NCBI GenBank assembly: GCA_964584495.1
Contig: CAZPAH010000104.1
Span: 1 to 10,235 of the forward strand
From: CAZPAH01 sp964584495
GTDB taxonomy: Bacteria > Krumholzibacteriota > Krumholzibacteriia > Krumholzibacteriales > Krumholzibacteriaceae
Reading direction: 5' to 3'
Length of the DNA: 10,235 nucleotides
Part shown: in pieces, positions 1-6,578 of the stretch
Numbering within the stretch: position 1 is the stretch's first letter
How the letters are laid out: each line of letters opens with the position of its first letter
Notes under the pieces: model-generated
What the model was told of the DNA's origin: nothing
The model's database searches: none
Seen by the model: only the letters and a program-made list of their open reading frames with translations
Position numbers and translations under genes: made by a program

Positions 1-1550
1 TCATCAATGATCAGTATTTTTCCTCTTTTTTTCATCTCCCAATCGAAGTGGGCGATCGTCTTGGGAACGGTTCCCAGAACCGGCACCTTGAGCGTTCTTT
101 GAACTTCATCTATCGTTCTGAACGAATCGTCGGTGTACTCCGTTATCAGAATAGTTCCGCCGCCGCAGGCCACGCCGAATATCAAAGCCATAAAAACGAT
201 TTTTACCTTATCGGGCTTGACGGGAATAAGCGGTTTCTCCGCCTTTTCGACAACGGTGATCGTAACTCCCAGGTTGGTCGATTGGACCGCCTCGGTGATT
301 TGCGTGGATGTCTTCGACTGCAGGAAGGCCTCGTATATCGCCCTGTTCGTCTCGAGCTCGTGGTTCAGTCTGTTCCTCTCCCTCTCGAGCTGCGGCCTTC
401 CCTGCACATTTTCCCTGAATCTCTCTATATAAGCGTCGATCATTTTTTCACGTGATTTGTAATGATCCACCAGATACCGGTAATAGAAATACTCCGTTAT
501 CAGAGGCCTGATATCGGCCGAGAACTCGCCGTACTCTTCCTGGACTATCTCCGAGATTCTTCTGCGCATTTCCACCCATAACGGATTGGAGGCCGGATCC
601 GATTCGACCACCGGCTCGTCTCCCGATATCTCCGAAAGAAAAACCTCGTCGCTCTGGGCGATCAACTGCTCCTCCAGGTTGGATATCGACGCATCCCTGG
701 ATATCTTCTCCGTCGACGGTATGAGATCGAATATCTGCAGCAGCCTTTCCCTCACTCCCCTGAGCGCTATCTCGCTGCTTCCGACCTTCGCCGCCAGCGT
801 TCTCTTCCTTGCTTCTGCTATGTGCACGTTCGCCGAGTTCACGGGGTTGGTTTCCACATCAGTGGCCGCCAGCTCTCTCTGGACTCTCGACAGCTCCTTC
901 TCCGAAGCTTCGAGTTTCTCCTTGTAGATGGCGAGTTGCTCGTCGCTGAACGCCCCCGCCTGCCGCAACCCCTGAAGCTTGGCCTGCTGGGTGACCTCGA
1001 TGTACTTGTCCGTTATCATCGCCGCAAGCCTGTAGGCGTTTCCCGGCGATGTATCGTAAACATTAATCCTGTAGAATCCCGGCATCGTCGTCTGCACTTC
1101 TATCTTGTCCTTCAGCAATCCGACGAAATGCCGCATTACCATCTCTTGAGCGGAGAGACCCGTAAGATTGTTGCCGGCATTGGCGATCATCTGCTTCGCC
1201 TCGTAAGAATTCTGCATGTGGAGCTCGCGGACGATCATCTCGAGAAATGTCCGGCTCTTCAATCTAGCCTCTATCATGGCCCTGTATTGTTGACTTCTGT
1301 CCCTCTGCCTTTCCTCGAGGGGCGCGAGGTACCGTCCCATCGTCTGCGAGAGTATGTTCCTCTCCTCCACCGAGACGAGGGATGAGGCCATGTAGATCGG
1401 CGTAAGGTTCTTCGCGCCTATATAAGATATTATTAGAGAAAGCACCACCGGGACCACCAGGTAATACTTTTTTCTCCAAAGAATCTTCCAGTAGAGAGCC
1501 AGGTCTATCTTCGGTTCCTCTTCAGGGACGTACTTGCGGACCTTTTCCAA
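1..1550 (-). CDS. Wzz/GumC-like polysaccharide chain-length/co-polymerase protein (C-terminal end beyond window)
   Basis: Inner-membrane polysaccharide co-polymerase that probably controls chain length and couples synthesis to the Wza-like exporter encoded just upstream. The frame is open from a TTG at 1550 to the window edge (516 codons plus a partial one). Visible in order: a cytoplasmic N-terminus; a first membrane segment at about residues 29-45 (YYLVVPVVLSLIISYIG); a long charged, probably coiled-coil periplasmic region; a GNVR-like stretch with VQGRPQLERERNRLNHELE; the proline-rich PLIPVKPDK; a second membrane segment at about 449-467; and the family hallmark VPVLGTVPK at 489-497. The TTG start is forced, because the only in-frame codons upstream reach the wza stop (TAA at 1566-1568). 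The purine-rich AGGGAG lies six bases before it. It follows the wza stop by 15 bases, so translation is probably coupled. The visible C-terminus reads KKRGKILIID, and what follows is outside the window. A C-terminal BY-kinase or other fusion cannot be excluded. Confidence 0.88.
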   Translation of the reverse strand, partial: MEKVRKYVPEEEPKIDLALYWKILWRKKYYLVVPVVLSLIISYIGAKNLTPIYMASSLVSVEERNILSQTMGRYLAPLEERQRDRSQQYRAMIEARLKSRTFLEMIVRELHMQNSYEAKQMIANAGNNLTGLSAQEMVMRHFVGLLKDKIEVQTTMPGFYRINVYDTSPGNAYRLAAMITDKYIEVTQQAKLQGLRQAGAFSDEQLAIYKEKLEASEKELSRVQRELAATDVETNPVNSANVHIAEARKRTLAAKVGSSEIALRGVRERLLQIFDLIPSTEKISRDASISNLEEQLIAQSDEVFLSEISGDEPVVESDPASNPLWVEMRRRISEIVQEEYGEFSADIRPLITEYFYYRYLVDHYKSREKMIDAYIERFRENVQGRPQLERERNRLNHELETNRAIYEAFLQSKTSTQITEAVQSTNLGVTITVVEKAEKPLIPVKPDKVKIVFMALIFGVACGGGTILITEYTDDSFRTIDEVQRTLKVPVLGTVPKTIAHFDWEMKKRGKILIID

Positions 1551-1565
1551 ACCTCTCTCCCTTCC

Positions 1566-2528
1566 TTACCGCGTCAGTACGGCCAGCAGGGTCGCGGTAG
1601 CGGTGATCATACCGACCAGAACTCCCGGATCCCTGAAAATCGAGCTGAAGAAATTACCGCTCCGTGGCAGATTGACGGTGTCGTCGGGAAGTATCAACGG
1701 ATTCTGGCGGGAATCCCCGTTCTCCAGATATTTACTGAAATCGATCTGCATCGTCAGTGTCGCGCCTTCCGGCAGCCGCCGGATTATCCTTAAATTCTTG
1801 AGGTCGGCGTTGTTCAGCGGTCCACCGGCGGAAAGAACGGCATCGACAAGCTTCTTATCATCCCCGAGCATATATGAACCTGGACGTAGAACCGCCCCCA
1901 TAACCTTTACCGATCCCGATCCCGCATACTGCGCCGCCGCCTCGGGCACTATCACCGTGTCTCCCGGCTTGAGCAGCGGAAGGGATTCAAGGTCTCCGGT
2001 CTCTATAGCCTGCTGAAGATTCACTATAAATGTTCTTCTGCCCCCGCTCTCCGCCCGGATTACCCTTACCGCCTCGAGTGTCGCGGTTGGAAGCGCTCCC
2101 CCCGCCTCCCGCACCGCCTCCCAGATGCTTGGAGAAATCTCGAATTCGTATTTTCCCGGCTCCAGGACCGCGCCATGAACGTATACCTGCCGGCGGGCGA
2201 CCTCTCCGGTAAGGGTCAAGGTAACGCTATTCACGCTCGGATAGATGTCTTTCAATCTTCCGAGTATCAGGCCTTCCGCCTCGCTCAGAAGCAGCCCCGC
2301 GATGGTTACATCACCTATCAGCGGTATCTGAACCTGCCCCCGCTCGTCGATAACGAGCTCGCGTCCCAGCTCCTGCCTTTGAGGCACCGCCAGCTCCAGC
2401 CTGTCTCCCCGCCGAAGCCGTGTACTCTGGGCGCCGGCATCAGAAGTCACGAGAAGTCCGGCGGCAAGAAAGACAAGAAACACAGCCAGAAACAATCTGT
2501 GATTTTTGATTTTCATCGCCTCCTTCAA
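1566..2528 (-). CDS. Wza-like polysaccharide export protein (Poly_export + two SLBB domains)
   Basis: Outer-membrane/periplasmic channel component for capsule or exopolysaccharide export, partner of the Wzz-like protein downstream. The 320-residue protein has a signal peptide (about residues 5-34, hydrophobic core LFLAVFLVFLAAGLLV, likely cut after AGA). A Poly_export domain follows (about 36-110, with RRGDRLELAV and GQVQIPLIGDV). Two SLBB repeats come next, near 112-170 (VYVHGAVLEPGKYEF) and 205-265 (VKVMGAVLRPGSYML). Each is followed by a PGDTV/PDDTV turn. A hydrophobic C-terminal helix (about 302-318) could be the outer-membrane segment. Unlike E. coli Wza there is no lipobox cysteine, so it is probably not a lipoprotein. 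Start choice: the TTG at 2528 has AGAGG five bases upstream. An ATG at 2516 has a strong AGGAGG but only two bases away. Both give a workable signal peptide. It lies 58 bases after the epimerase stop. Confidence 0.9.
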   Translation of the reverse strand: MKEAMKIKNHRLFLAVFLVFLAAGLLVTSDAGAQSTRLRRGDRLELAVPQRQELGRELVIDERGQVQIPLIGDVTIAGLLLSEAEGLILGRLKDIYPSVNSVTLTLTGEVARRQVYVHGAVLEPGKYEFEISPSIWEAVREAGGALPTATLEAVRVIRAESGGRRTFIVNLQQAIETGDLESLPLLKPGDTVIVPEAAAQYAGSGSVKVMGAVLRPGSYMLGDDKKLVDAVLSAGGPLNNADLKNLRIIRRLPEGATLTMQIDFSKYLENGDSRQNPLILPDDTVNLPRSGNFFSSIFRDPGVLVGMITATATLLAVLTR

Positions 2529-2586
2529 TTGAACCTCTGAAAGTATCCGTTTTTTACAGCTCCACTGTAAAGAAAAAAGGGTGACT

Positions 2587-3531
2587 TTACCGGTCGCCGA
2601 TACGCGATCTGTACCATTGAACCGTCTTCTCGAGACCCTCGCCGAACGGTACGGCCACCGAATACCCGAAAAGCTCCCGCGAAAGGGAGATATCGGCTTG
2701 CGATTCCTTTACATCACCCGGCCTCGGATCGTCGTAGACGGGCTCCACGCTGGAACCGGTCAGTTTTCTCAGATGGTTGAAAAGCTCGTTCAACGTGTAC
2801 TTCTCGCCGCACGCTACATTGACCGCCTGACCGGCTGCGTTCTGGCAATCCGCGGCGAGAATGTTCGCATTCACGACGTTCTCGACATACGTAAAATCCC
2901 GGCTCTGCTCCCCGTCGCCGAAGATCGTCGGCCTCTCTCCTCTCAGTAGATGAGTCACGAATATCGGTATAACGGCCGCGTACTGGGACTTGGGATCCTG
3001 TCTGGGACCGAAAACGTTAAAATATCTAATGCTTATCGTAGGCAGCCCGTATACTTCCGAATATACGGAGCAGTAATGCTCTCCGACCAGTTTGCTGACT
3101 GCGTATGGAGAGAGGGGACGAGGAAGCATGTCCTCCCTTTTTGGCAGTATCTCGGTGTCGCCGTAGGCGGAGGATGAAGCCGCGTATACAAGGCTCTTCA
3201 CGCCGGCATGCCTCGATTCTTCCAGTACGGTAAGGGTACCTCCCACGTTGACTTCGTTGACGAGCACCGGATCGTCTATGGAACGTGGGACCGACGCCAG
3301 GGCTGCTTGGTGGAGAACATGATCGACACCTTCGAGAGCGCTTCTCACCTCCGCCGAATTCCTGATGTCCCCCCTGATGAATTCCACCTCGGACCGGAAA
3401 TGCTCTATATTCTCTTCGTTACCGGTGGATAGATTGTCGAAAACGACGACCTCTTCCCCGCGTTTGACAAGAGCTTCGGCGATATTGGATCCGATGAATC
3501 CGGCTCCCCCAGTGACCAGATATCTCGACAT
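2587..3531 (-). CDS. WbpP-like UDP-N-acetylglucosamine 4-epimerase (SDR family)
   Basis: Extended short-chain dehydrogenase/reductase that most likely interconverts UDP-GlcNAc and UDP-GalNAc with bound NAD, supplying sugar for the polymer. Of 314 residues, the N-terminal Rossmann motif is TGGAGFIGSN (7-16). The catalytic region has ASSSAYG (118-124) and YAVSK (Y143, K147). HQAALASVPRSIDDP, RYFNVFGPRQDP and GDGEQSRDFTYV resemble Pseudomonas WbpP and its relatives. The sugar-pocket gatekeeper that is Tyr299 in human GalE-type alignments (Cys or Ser in enzymes accepting N-acetyl sugars, Ser306 in WbpP) aligns here with Ser277 in ESQAD. That supports N-acetylated substrates. The alignment was made by eye. 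The ATG at 3531 has GGAGG four bases upstream. The gene sits 29 bases after a nucleotide-sugar dehydrogenase, the same pairing seen in Vi-antigen and B-band O-antigen loci. A plain UDP-glucose 4-epimerase or a uronic acid epimerase is a less likely alternative. Confidence 0.87.
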   Translation of the reverse strand: MSRYLVTGGAGFIGSNIAEALVKRGEEVVVFDNLSTGNEENIEHFRSEVEFIRGDIRNSAEVRSALEGVDHVLHQAALASVPRSIDDPVLVNEVNVGGTLTVLEESRHAGVKSLVYAASSSAYGDTEILPKREDMLPRPLSPYAVSKLVGEHYCSVYSEVYGLPTISIRYFNVFGPRQDPKSQYAAVIPIFVTHLLRGERPTIFGDGEQSRDFTYVENVVNANILAADCQNAAGQAVNVACGEKYTLNELFNHLRKLTGSSVEPVYDDPRPGDVKESQADISLSRELFGYSVAVPFGEGLEKTVQWYRSRIGDR

Positions 3532-3560
3532 CTCTCCTCCGTTTCGGATTTCTCGGCGAC

Positions 3561-4029
3561 CTAGAGTCTCACTATATTGTCGCTCTTGAAGTTCTTCAGC
3601 ACATTTCTGGAATCAAATATCAAGGGACAGTTATCGACAAGCATCTTGTAATCGACATTCGAATGTCCCGTCACGATAATCGTGCAGTCGATCTTGCCGA
3701 GGGTCTCTTTATCGAATTCGCATTTCTCAACACGTTCCATATCGTTCTCCAGCTTATCGACGAAGGGATCGTACCAGCATACAAGTACCCCCTTCTGAAC
3801 TAGAAGTCTTATTATATCATACGCGGGTGATTCCCTCGTATCGTCTATATCGTTTTTATAAGAGACGCCCATCACGAGGATCCGGGACCCGTTGAGGCAT
3901 TTCTTCCGGAGGTTCATCGCTTCCGAGACCCTTATGACTACATGCGAAGGCATGTCCCCGTTGATCATTCCGGCAAGCTCTATGAAACGCGCATCGAAAC
4001 CGCTCTGCTTCGCCTTCCAAGAGAGGTAG
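3561..4029 (-). CDS. Nucleotide-sugar (UDP-HexNAc type) 6-dehydrogenase, C-terminal part, 5' end lost in assembly gap
   Basis: C-terminal 155 residues of a UDP-glucose/GDP-mannose dehydrogenase family protein that oxidises C6 of a UDP-sugar to a uronic acid with NAD. The frame enters from the N gap with YLSWKAK (the segment just after the catalytic cysteine in this family), then ARFIELAG and a central helix. The C-terminal domain follows, with NGSRILVMGVSYKNDIDDTRES and DPFVD, and ends NIVRL-TAG. The base next to the gap allows the expected His before YLSWK. The first in-frame ATG (3968) is internal, so the gene begins inside or beyond the gap. The C-terminal length from YLSWK matches a complete WbpA/TviB-like protein, so this end is intact. 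It overlaps in homologous position with, but is not the same sequence as, the dehydrogenase on the other side of the gap. By hand count 26 of 47 residues match. It must therefore belong to a second gene, or to a wrongly joined contig. Confidence 0.85.
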
Positions 4030-4039
4030 NNNNNNNNNN
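4030..4039. other. Assembly gap (10 Ns)
   Basis: Ten consecutive Ns. The coding frames on the two sides differ by one. The sequences on each side encode the same roughly 47-residue stretch of two different dehydrogenases, so the true gap cannot be 10 bases if the join is right. At least about 100 codons of one C-terminus and about 275 codons of another N-terminus would be missing. Confidence 0.97.
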
Positions 4040-5010
4040 GAACCTTTAATGCTCTTCTTCCGCTGGTTTAAAATCCGGCCGATCCGCTCCACCACGTATT
4101 CCGGCATGTGCGAGTTGATCTCGCCCGCCAGCTCGATGAAGCGGGCGTAGTAATTCAGCGATTTCAATTTCCAGGAGAGATAATGCGGATCGATCGGGAT
4201 GCAGTGACCTCCCAATCCCGGTCCGGGATAGAACGGCATGAATCCAAAGGGCTTCGTCGCTGCGGCATCGATCACTTCCCACACGTTTATTCCCATTTTG
4301 TTGCACATCAGTGCAATCTCGTTCACTAGCCCTATATTTACGCTCCTGAACGTGTTCTCGAGAAGTTTCACGCTTTCGGCGACCCTCGACGAGCCGACCG
4401 GCACCGGCTTCATCCCCGCCGCCTCGTACAGCATTACCGCCAGTTCGGTGCACTCGGGAGTCACGCCTCCCACCACCTTTGGTATATTCTTGGTCGTGAA
4501 TCTCTTGTTCCCGGGATCGACACGTTCCGGTGAGAATGCCAGATAAAAATCCTTTCCGACCTTGAGTCCGCTTTCCTCCAGAATCGGCAGCATGACTTCC
4601 TCGGTGGTTCCCGGGTATGTCGTGCTTTCCAGAATGATCAACTGGCCTTTATGCAGGTATTTCCTGATTTCCTTCAACGCAGCCACGATATATGAGATAT
4701 CCGGATCCTTCGTCTTTCTGAGCGGCGTGGGAACCGCGATGTTGATCGTATCGCTCTCCCCGAGGATCGAGAAATCGGCGGTCGCCCGAAGCTTTCCGCT
4801 CTCCACGACCTTAGCGAGTTCATCGCTGGTTATGTCGCCGATGTAGCTTTTCCCCGAATTCACCTTATCGACCTTCGCCGGATCGATATCTATTCCAACC
4901 GTGGATAGGCCTGCCTTGGCAAATTCTACGGCAAGAGGAAGTCCGACGTACCCCAATCCTATGATCGATTGAGCCGCGCTCCCGTTCTTCAGTTTAAGCC
5001 TGAGTTCCAA
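4040..5010 (-). CDS. UDP-N-acetylhexosamine 6-dehydrogenase (WbpA/TviB-like), N-terminal part, 3' end lost in assembly gap
   Basis: NAD-dependent four-electron oxidation of a UDP-HexNAc to its uronic acid, a precursor of acidic exopolysaccharides. 323 complete residues are visible. The NAD-binding motif IGLGYVGLPLA is at 17-27, with DIDPAKV after it. Next come TPLRKTKDPD (95-104), ESTTYPGTT (128-136) and FSPERVDPGN (159-168). The active-site loop PGPGLGGHCIPIDP follows, with catalytic Cys270, then HYLSWKLK and ARFIELAG. It runs into the Ns at KGS (the last codon is TCN, so Ser whatever the unknown base). The C-terminal UDP-binding domain is missing. The start is TTG at 5010. It has a GGGGGG-rich purine run upstream and sits the usual 16 or so residues before the glycine-rich motif; there is no in-frame ATG nearby. 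The loop and the STTYPGTT/SPERVDPGN pattern favour UDP-GlcNAc or UDP-GalNAc dehydrogenase over UDP-glucose dehydrogenase, but substrate is inferred. It starts 67 bases after the GGDEF gene. Confidence 0.88.
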
Positions 5011-5077
5011 CTCGCCCCCCTTTCAGAGCCTACGATCTTTCCTAGAATGTAACAATCGCTCGAAAGTATTAAAGAAT

Positions 5078-6124
5078 TCAAGCTCTTTCTGAGTGATTCA
5101 TCCAGCGGTAGCTCTTTATATTGTTCTTTCCCGCAGCCTTCGCCCTGTAAAGCGCCGCGTCGGCCCTCTCGATAAGCTGCTCGACCTCGGAAGCATCCTC
5201 TGGGAAAATGGCGATGCCCAGGCTGCATGTTAGCAGCGCCTGGTTGTTACCGTCGAATTTGAATCGCCTGATCGCCTCGAGAACCCTCTGCCCCAGCACA
5301 ACGGCGCCGTCGAGCCCCGTCTGTGGCAGGAGCAATCCGAATTCATCTCCACCGTACTTTGCCACAATATCTATGTCGCGGCAGTTCTTGACCAGTATCG
5401 CCGCGATATCGGTAAGGGCCCTGCTTCCCGACAGATGCCCGTTCCTGTCGTTGTACTCCTTGAGATTGTCGACATCGAGCATCAAGAATGAAAAGTGATT
5501 ATCGAACCTTCTGGCCCTCTTGATTTCCAGCCCCATCGATCTGACGAGATAGCGGTAATTGTAAACGCCTGTAAGACCGTCTGTTATAGACTCCGTTTCC
5601 AGCTTCTTATAGAGGAGGTAATTTTCGAAAGCGATCGCAGCCTGGTTGGCCATTATCGTCAGCAGGTGTATATCCTCCTCCGAGAACTGGCTTTTCGTCG
5701 AGTCGTTTATCGCGATGATTATCCCGAAGAGTGAGCTTTTGGCCATAAGCGGAGCGGAGATCACCATCTCGTTCTGCTCTTCGCCGGGAAGACACTCGGT
5801 CGCGAGAACCGAGAGATCGAGCGCGAATACTCCGCTGGCGGTCCTCGTCTCCACCTCGCGGTGAAGCCAGTTGAGGATTCCCGGGGACTCCGGCATCTCC
5901 TCCACCGATATCTTTCTTCCCCTCTCCTGGATCTCGCCCGAGTACTTTATCACCTTCTTATTTTCCAGGAATATCAGATATACCTTGTCGGCCGGTAGAA
6001 CATCTAAAGCGTTATTTACTATCTTGTTGAATATTACCCTGTTATCCCGGCCCAAGCTTATAAGGCTTGTTATCTCCGAGAAGGTCTGGATAAGAAGATC
6101 TTTTTCGTCAATTATTCTTGGCAT
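5078..6124 (-). CDS. GAF-GGDEF nucleotidyl cyclase; candidate Hypr-type 3',3'-cGAMP synthase
   Basis: Cytoplasmic signalling enzyme, 348 residues, with no membrane segment. An N-terminal GAF sensor domain covers about 24-170. A short helix leads to a GGDEF domain (about 178-340) that starts with the usual DGLTGVYNYRY. The GGDEF signature is intact at 258-262. The metal-binding Asp217 is in LDVDN, and the guanine-contacting Asn225 is in EYND. The RxxD inhibitory-site motif (RDID, 249-252) stands five residues before the signature. The family ending ADAALYRAKAAGKN is present. One key residue differs: GHLSGSRAL has Ser234 where canonical diguanylate cyclases have Asp (PleD D344; ungapped alignment with PleD from D327 to D344). 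A Ser at this place is known from the Hypr GGDEF enzymes such as Geobacter GacA, which make cyclic AMP-GMP. The ATG at 6124 has GGTGG six bases upstream. The gene is the first of the polysaccharide cluster and has a sigma-54-type promoter. If not Hypr, it is a diguanylate cyclase with an altered base pocket. Confidence 0.93.
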   Translation of the reverse strand: MPRIIDEKDLLIQTFSEITSLISLGRDNRVIFNKIVNNALDVLPADKVYLIFLENKKVIKYSGEIQERGRKISVEEMPESPGILNWLHREVETRTASGVFALDLSVLATECLPGEEQNEMVISAPLMAKSSLFGIIIAINDSTKSQFSEEDIHLLTIMANQAAIAFENYLLYKKLETESITDGLTGVYNYRYLVRSMGLEIKRARRFDNHFSFLMLDVDNLKEYNDRNGHLSGSRALTDIAAILVKNCRDIDIVAKYGGDEFGLLLPQTGLDGAVVLGQRVLEAIRRFKFDGNNQALLTCSLGIAIFPEDASEVEQLIERADAALYRAKAAGKNNIKSYRWMNHSERA

Positions 6125-6164
6125 GGCCTTCCACCGTCAGATAGATCATAGCAGGTCGAAAAGC

Positions 6165-6180
6165 TGCAAAAGATATGCCA
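6165..6180 (-). promoter_or_regulatory. Sigma-54 (RpoN) -24/-12 promoter before the GGDEF gene
   Basis: Read on the minus strand the site is TGGCATATCTTTTGCA. It matches TGGCA of the -24 element and TTGCA of the -12 element completely. The invariant GG and GC are separated by exactly 10 bases; only the less conserved CG after TGGCA is changed. Transcription would start about 12 bases after the GC, near 6154, giving a 5' leader of about 30 bases before the ATG at 6124. It would drive the GGDEF gene and possibly the polysaccharide genes behind it. The match is by eye and no transcript data are available. Confidence 0.62.
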
Positions 6181-6185
6181 TGCAA

Positions 6186-6200
6186 TTACAGGGAGTTACA
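6186..6200. repeat. Short direct repeat TTACA-N5-TTACA upstream of the -24 element
   Basis: TTACA at 6186-6190 is repeated at 6196-6200, exactly one helical turn apart, a few bases upstream of the sigma-54-like site. It could be one face of a regulator-binding site. The repeat is short and A/T-rich and may be chance. Confidence 0.25.
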
Positions 6201-6212
6201 ATAGATCAAACA

Positions 6213-6225
6213 TTTCCGGCGGAAA
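6213..6225. promoter_or_regulatory. Palindrome TTTCCG-G-CGGAAA, possible activator/operator half-sites
   Basis: A perfect 6-bp inverted repeat around a single central base, about 33 bases upstream of the -24 box and about 65 bases upstream of the predicted transcription start. A one-base loop cannot make an RNA hairpin, so a dimeric DNA-binding protein is the more natural reading. It is closer than typical enhancer sites for sigma-54 activators. Low certainty. Confidence 0.3.
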
Positions 6226-6246
6226 GATTCACAATCCCCGAGCGGT

Positions 6247-6564
6247 CTACTCTCGAGAGCTCGAATTCTCTTTGGACAATGCGCGTATCTCTTTGATATT
6301 CTTATAAATATAGAATGCCAGGATTGCAGCGAATGCCGCCACCAGTGCAGGCACCGAATTCCTGACAACGAAACCGCCGTCCTCGAATCTGTAGTGGAAA
6401 AGCTTGATGGTTACAGAGAAGAGTATGCAGAGGAAGACGAATAGGATAATTTTTACTACAAGTACCGACACGGCTGCGTATAAATACTCCCTCTGCCTCT
6501 TTCTCGACTCCCTGATCGCCGATTTGAAGCGCCTGCGGTTCGGCTGTCTTATCTTGAGAACCAT
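6247..6564 (-). CDS. Small hypothetical protein with two membrane segments
   Basis: 105 residues, not recognised as a known family. The N-terminus is strongly basic (RQPNRRRFKSAIRESRKRQRE). A first membrane helix follows at about 29-52 (AAVSVLVVKIILFVFLCILF), then a short loop with FEDGGFVVRN. A second helix is at about 70-88, and the tail KEIRALSKENSSSRE is charged. The basic N-terminus suggests an inside orientation, placing both ends in the cytoplasm. The ATG at 6564 has a G-rich stretch upstream. It lies 14 bases after the preceding small gene and is probably cotranscribed with it. Its function is unknown. Composition and spacing make it a credible gene rather than a chance frame. Confidence 0.62.
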   Translation of the reverse strand: MVLKIRQPNRRRFKSAIRESRKRQREYLYAAVSVLVVKIILFVFLCILFSVTIKLFHYRFEDGGFVVRNSVPALVAAFAAILAFYIYKNIKEIRALSKENSSSRE

Positions 6565-6578
6565 ATCGGGCCCGCCCC

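Noticed and set aside
822..1385. Open frame of 187 codons on the plus strand
   Set aside because: It is antisense to the periplasmic region of the Wzz-like gene, which has clear family motifs; the plus-strand product looks like nothing known.
2553..2571. Hairpin TTTACAG-CTCCA-CTGTAAA between the epimerase and wza as an intrinsic terminator
   Set aside because: The stem is only 7 bp and A/T-rich. The T-run on the minus strand comes before the hairpin and not after it, so it does not fit a terminator in either direction.
3856..5010. A single dehydrogenase reading across the Ns as a 384-residue protein
   Set aside because: After the Ns the frame is wrong (LPLLEGEAERFR instead of YLSWKAK). It is the other dehydrogenase read out of frame.
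6125..6246. GEMM-type c-di-GMP/cGAMP riboswitch before the GGDEF gene
   Set aside because: The predicted leader is only about 30 bases and I see no GEMM core motif in it or in the whole 122-base spacer.
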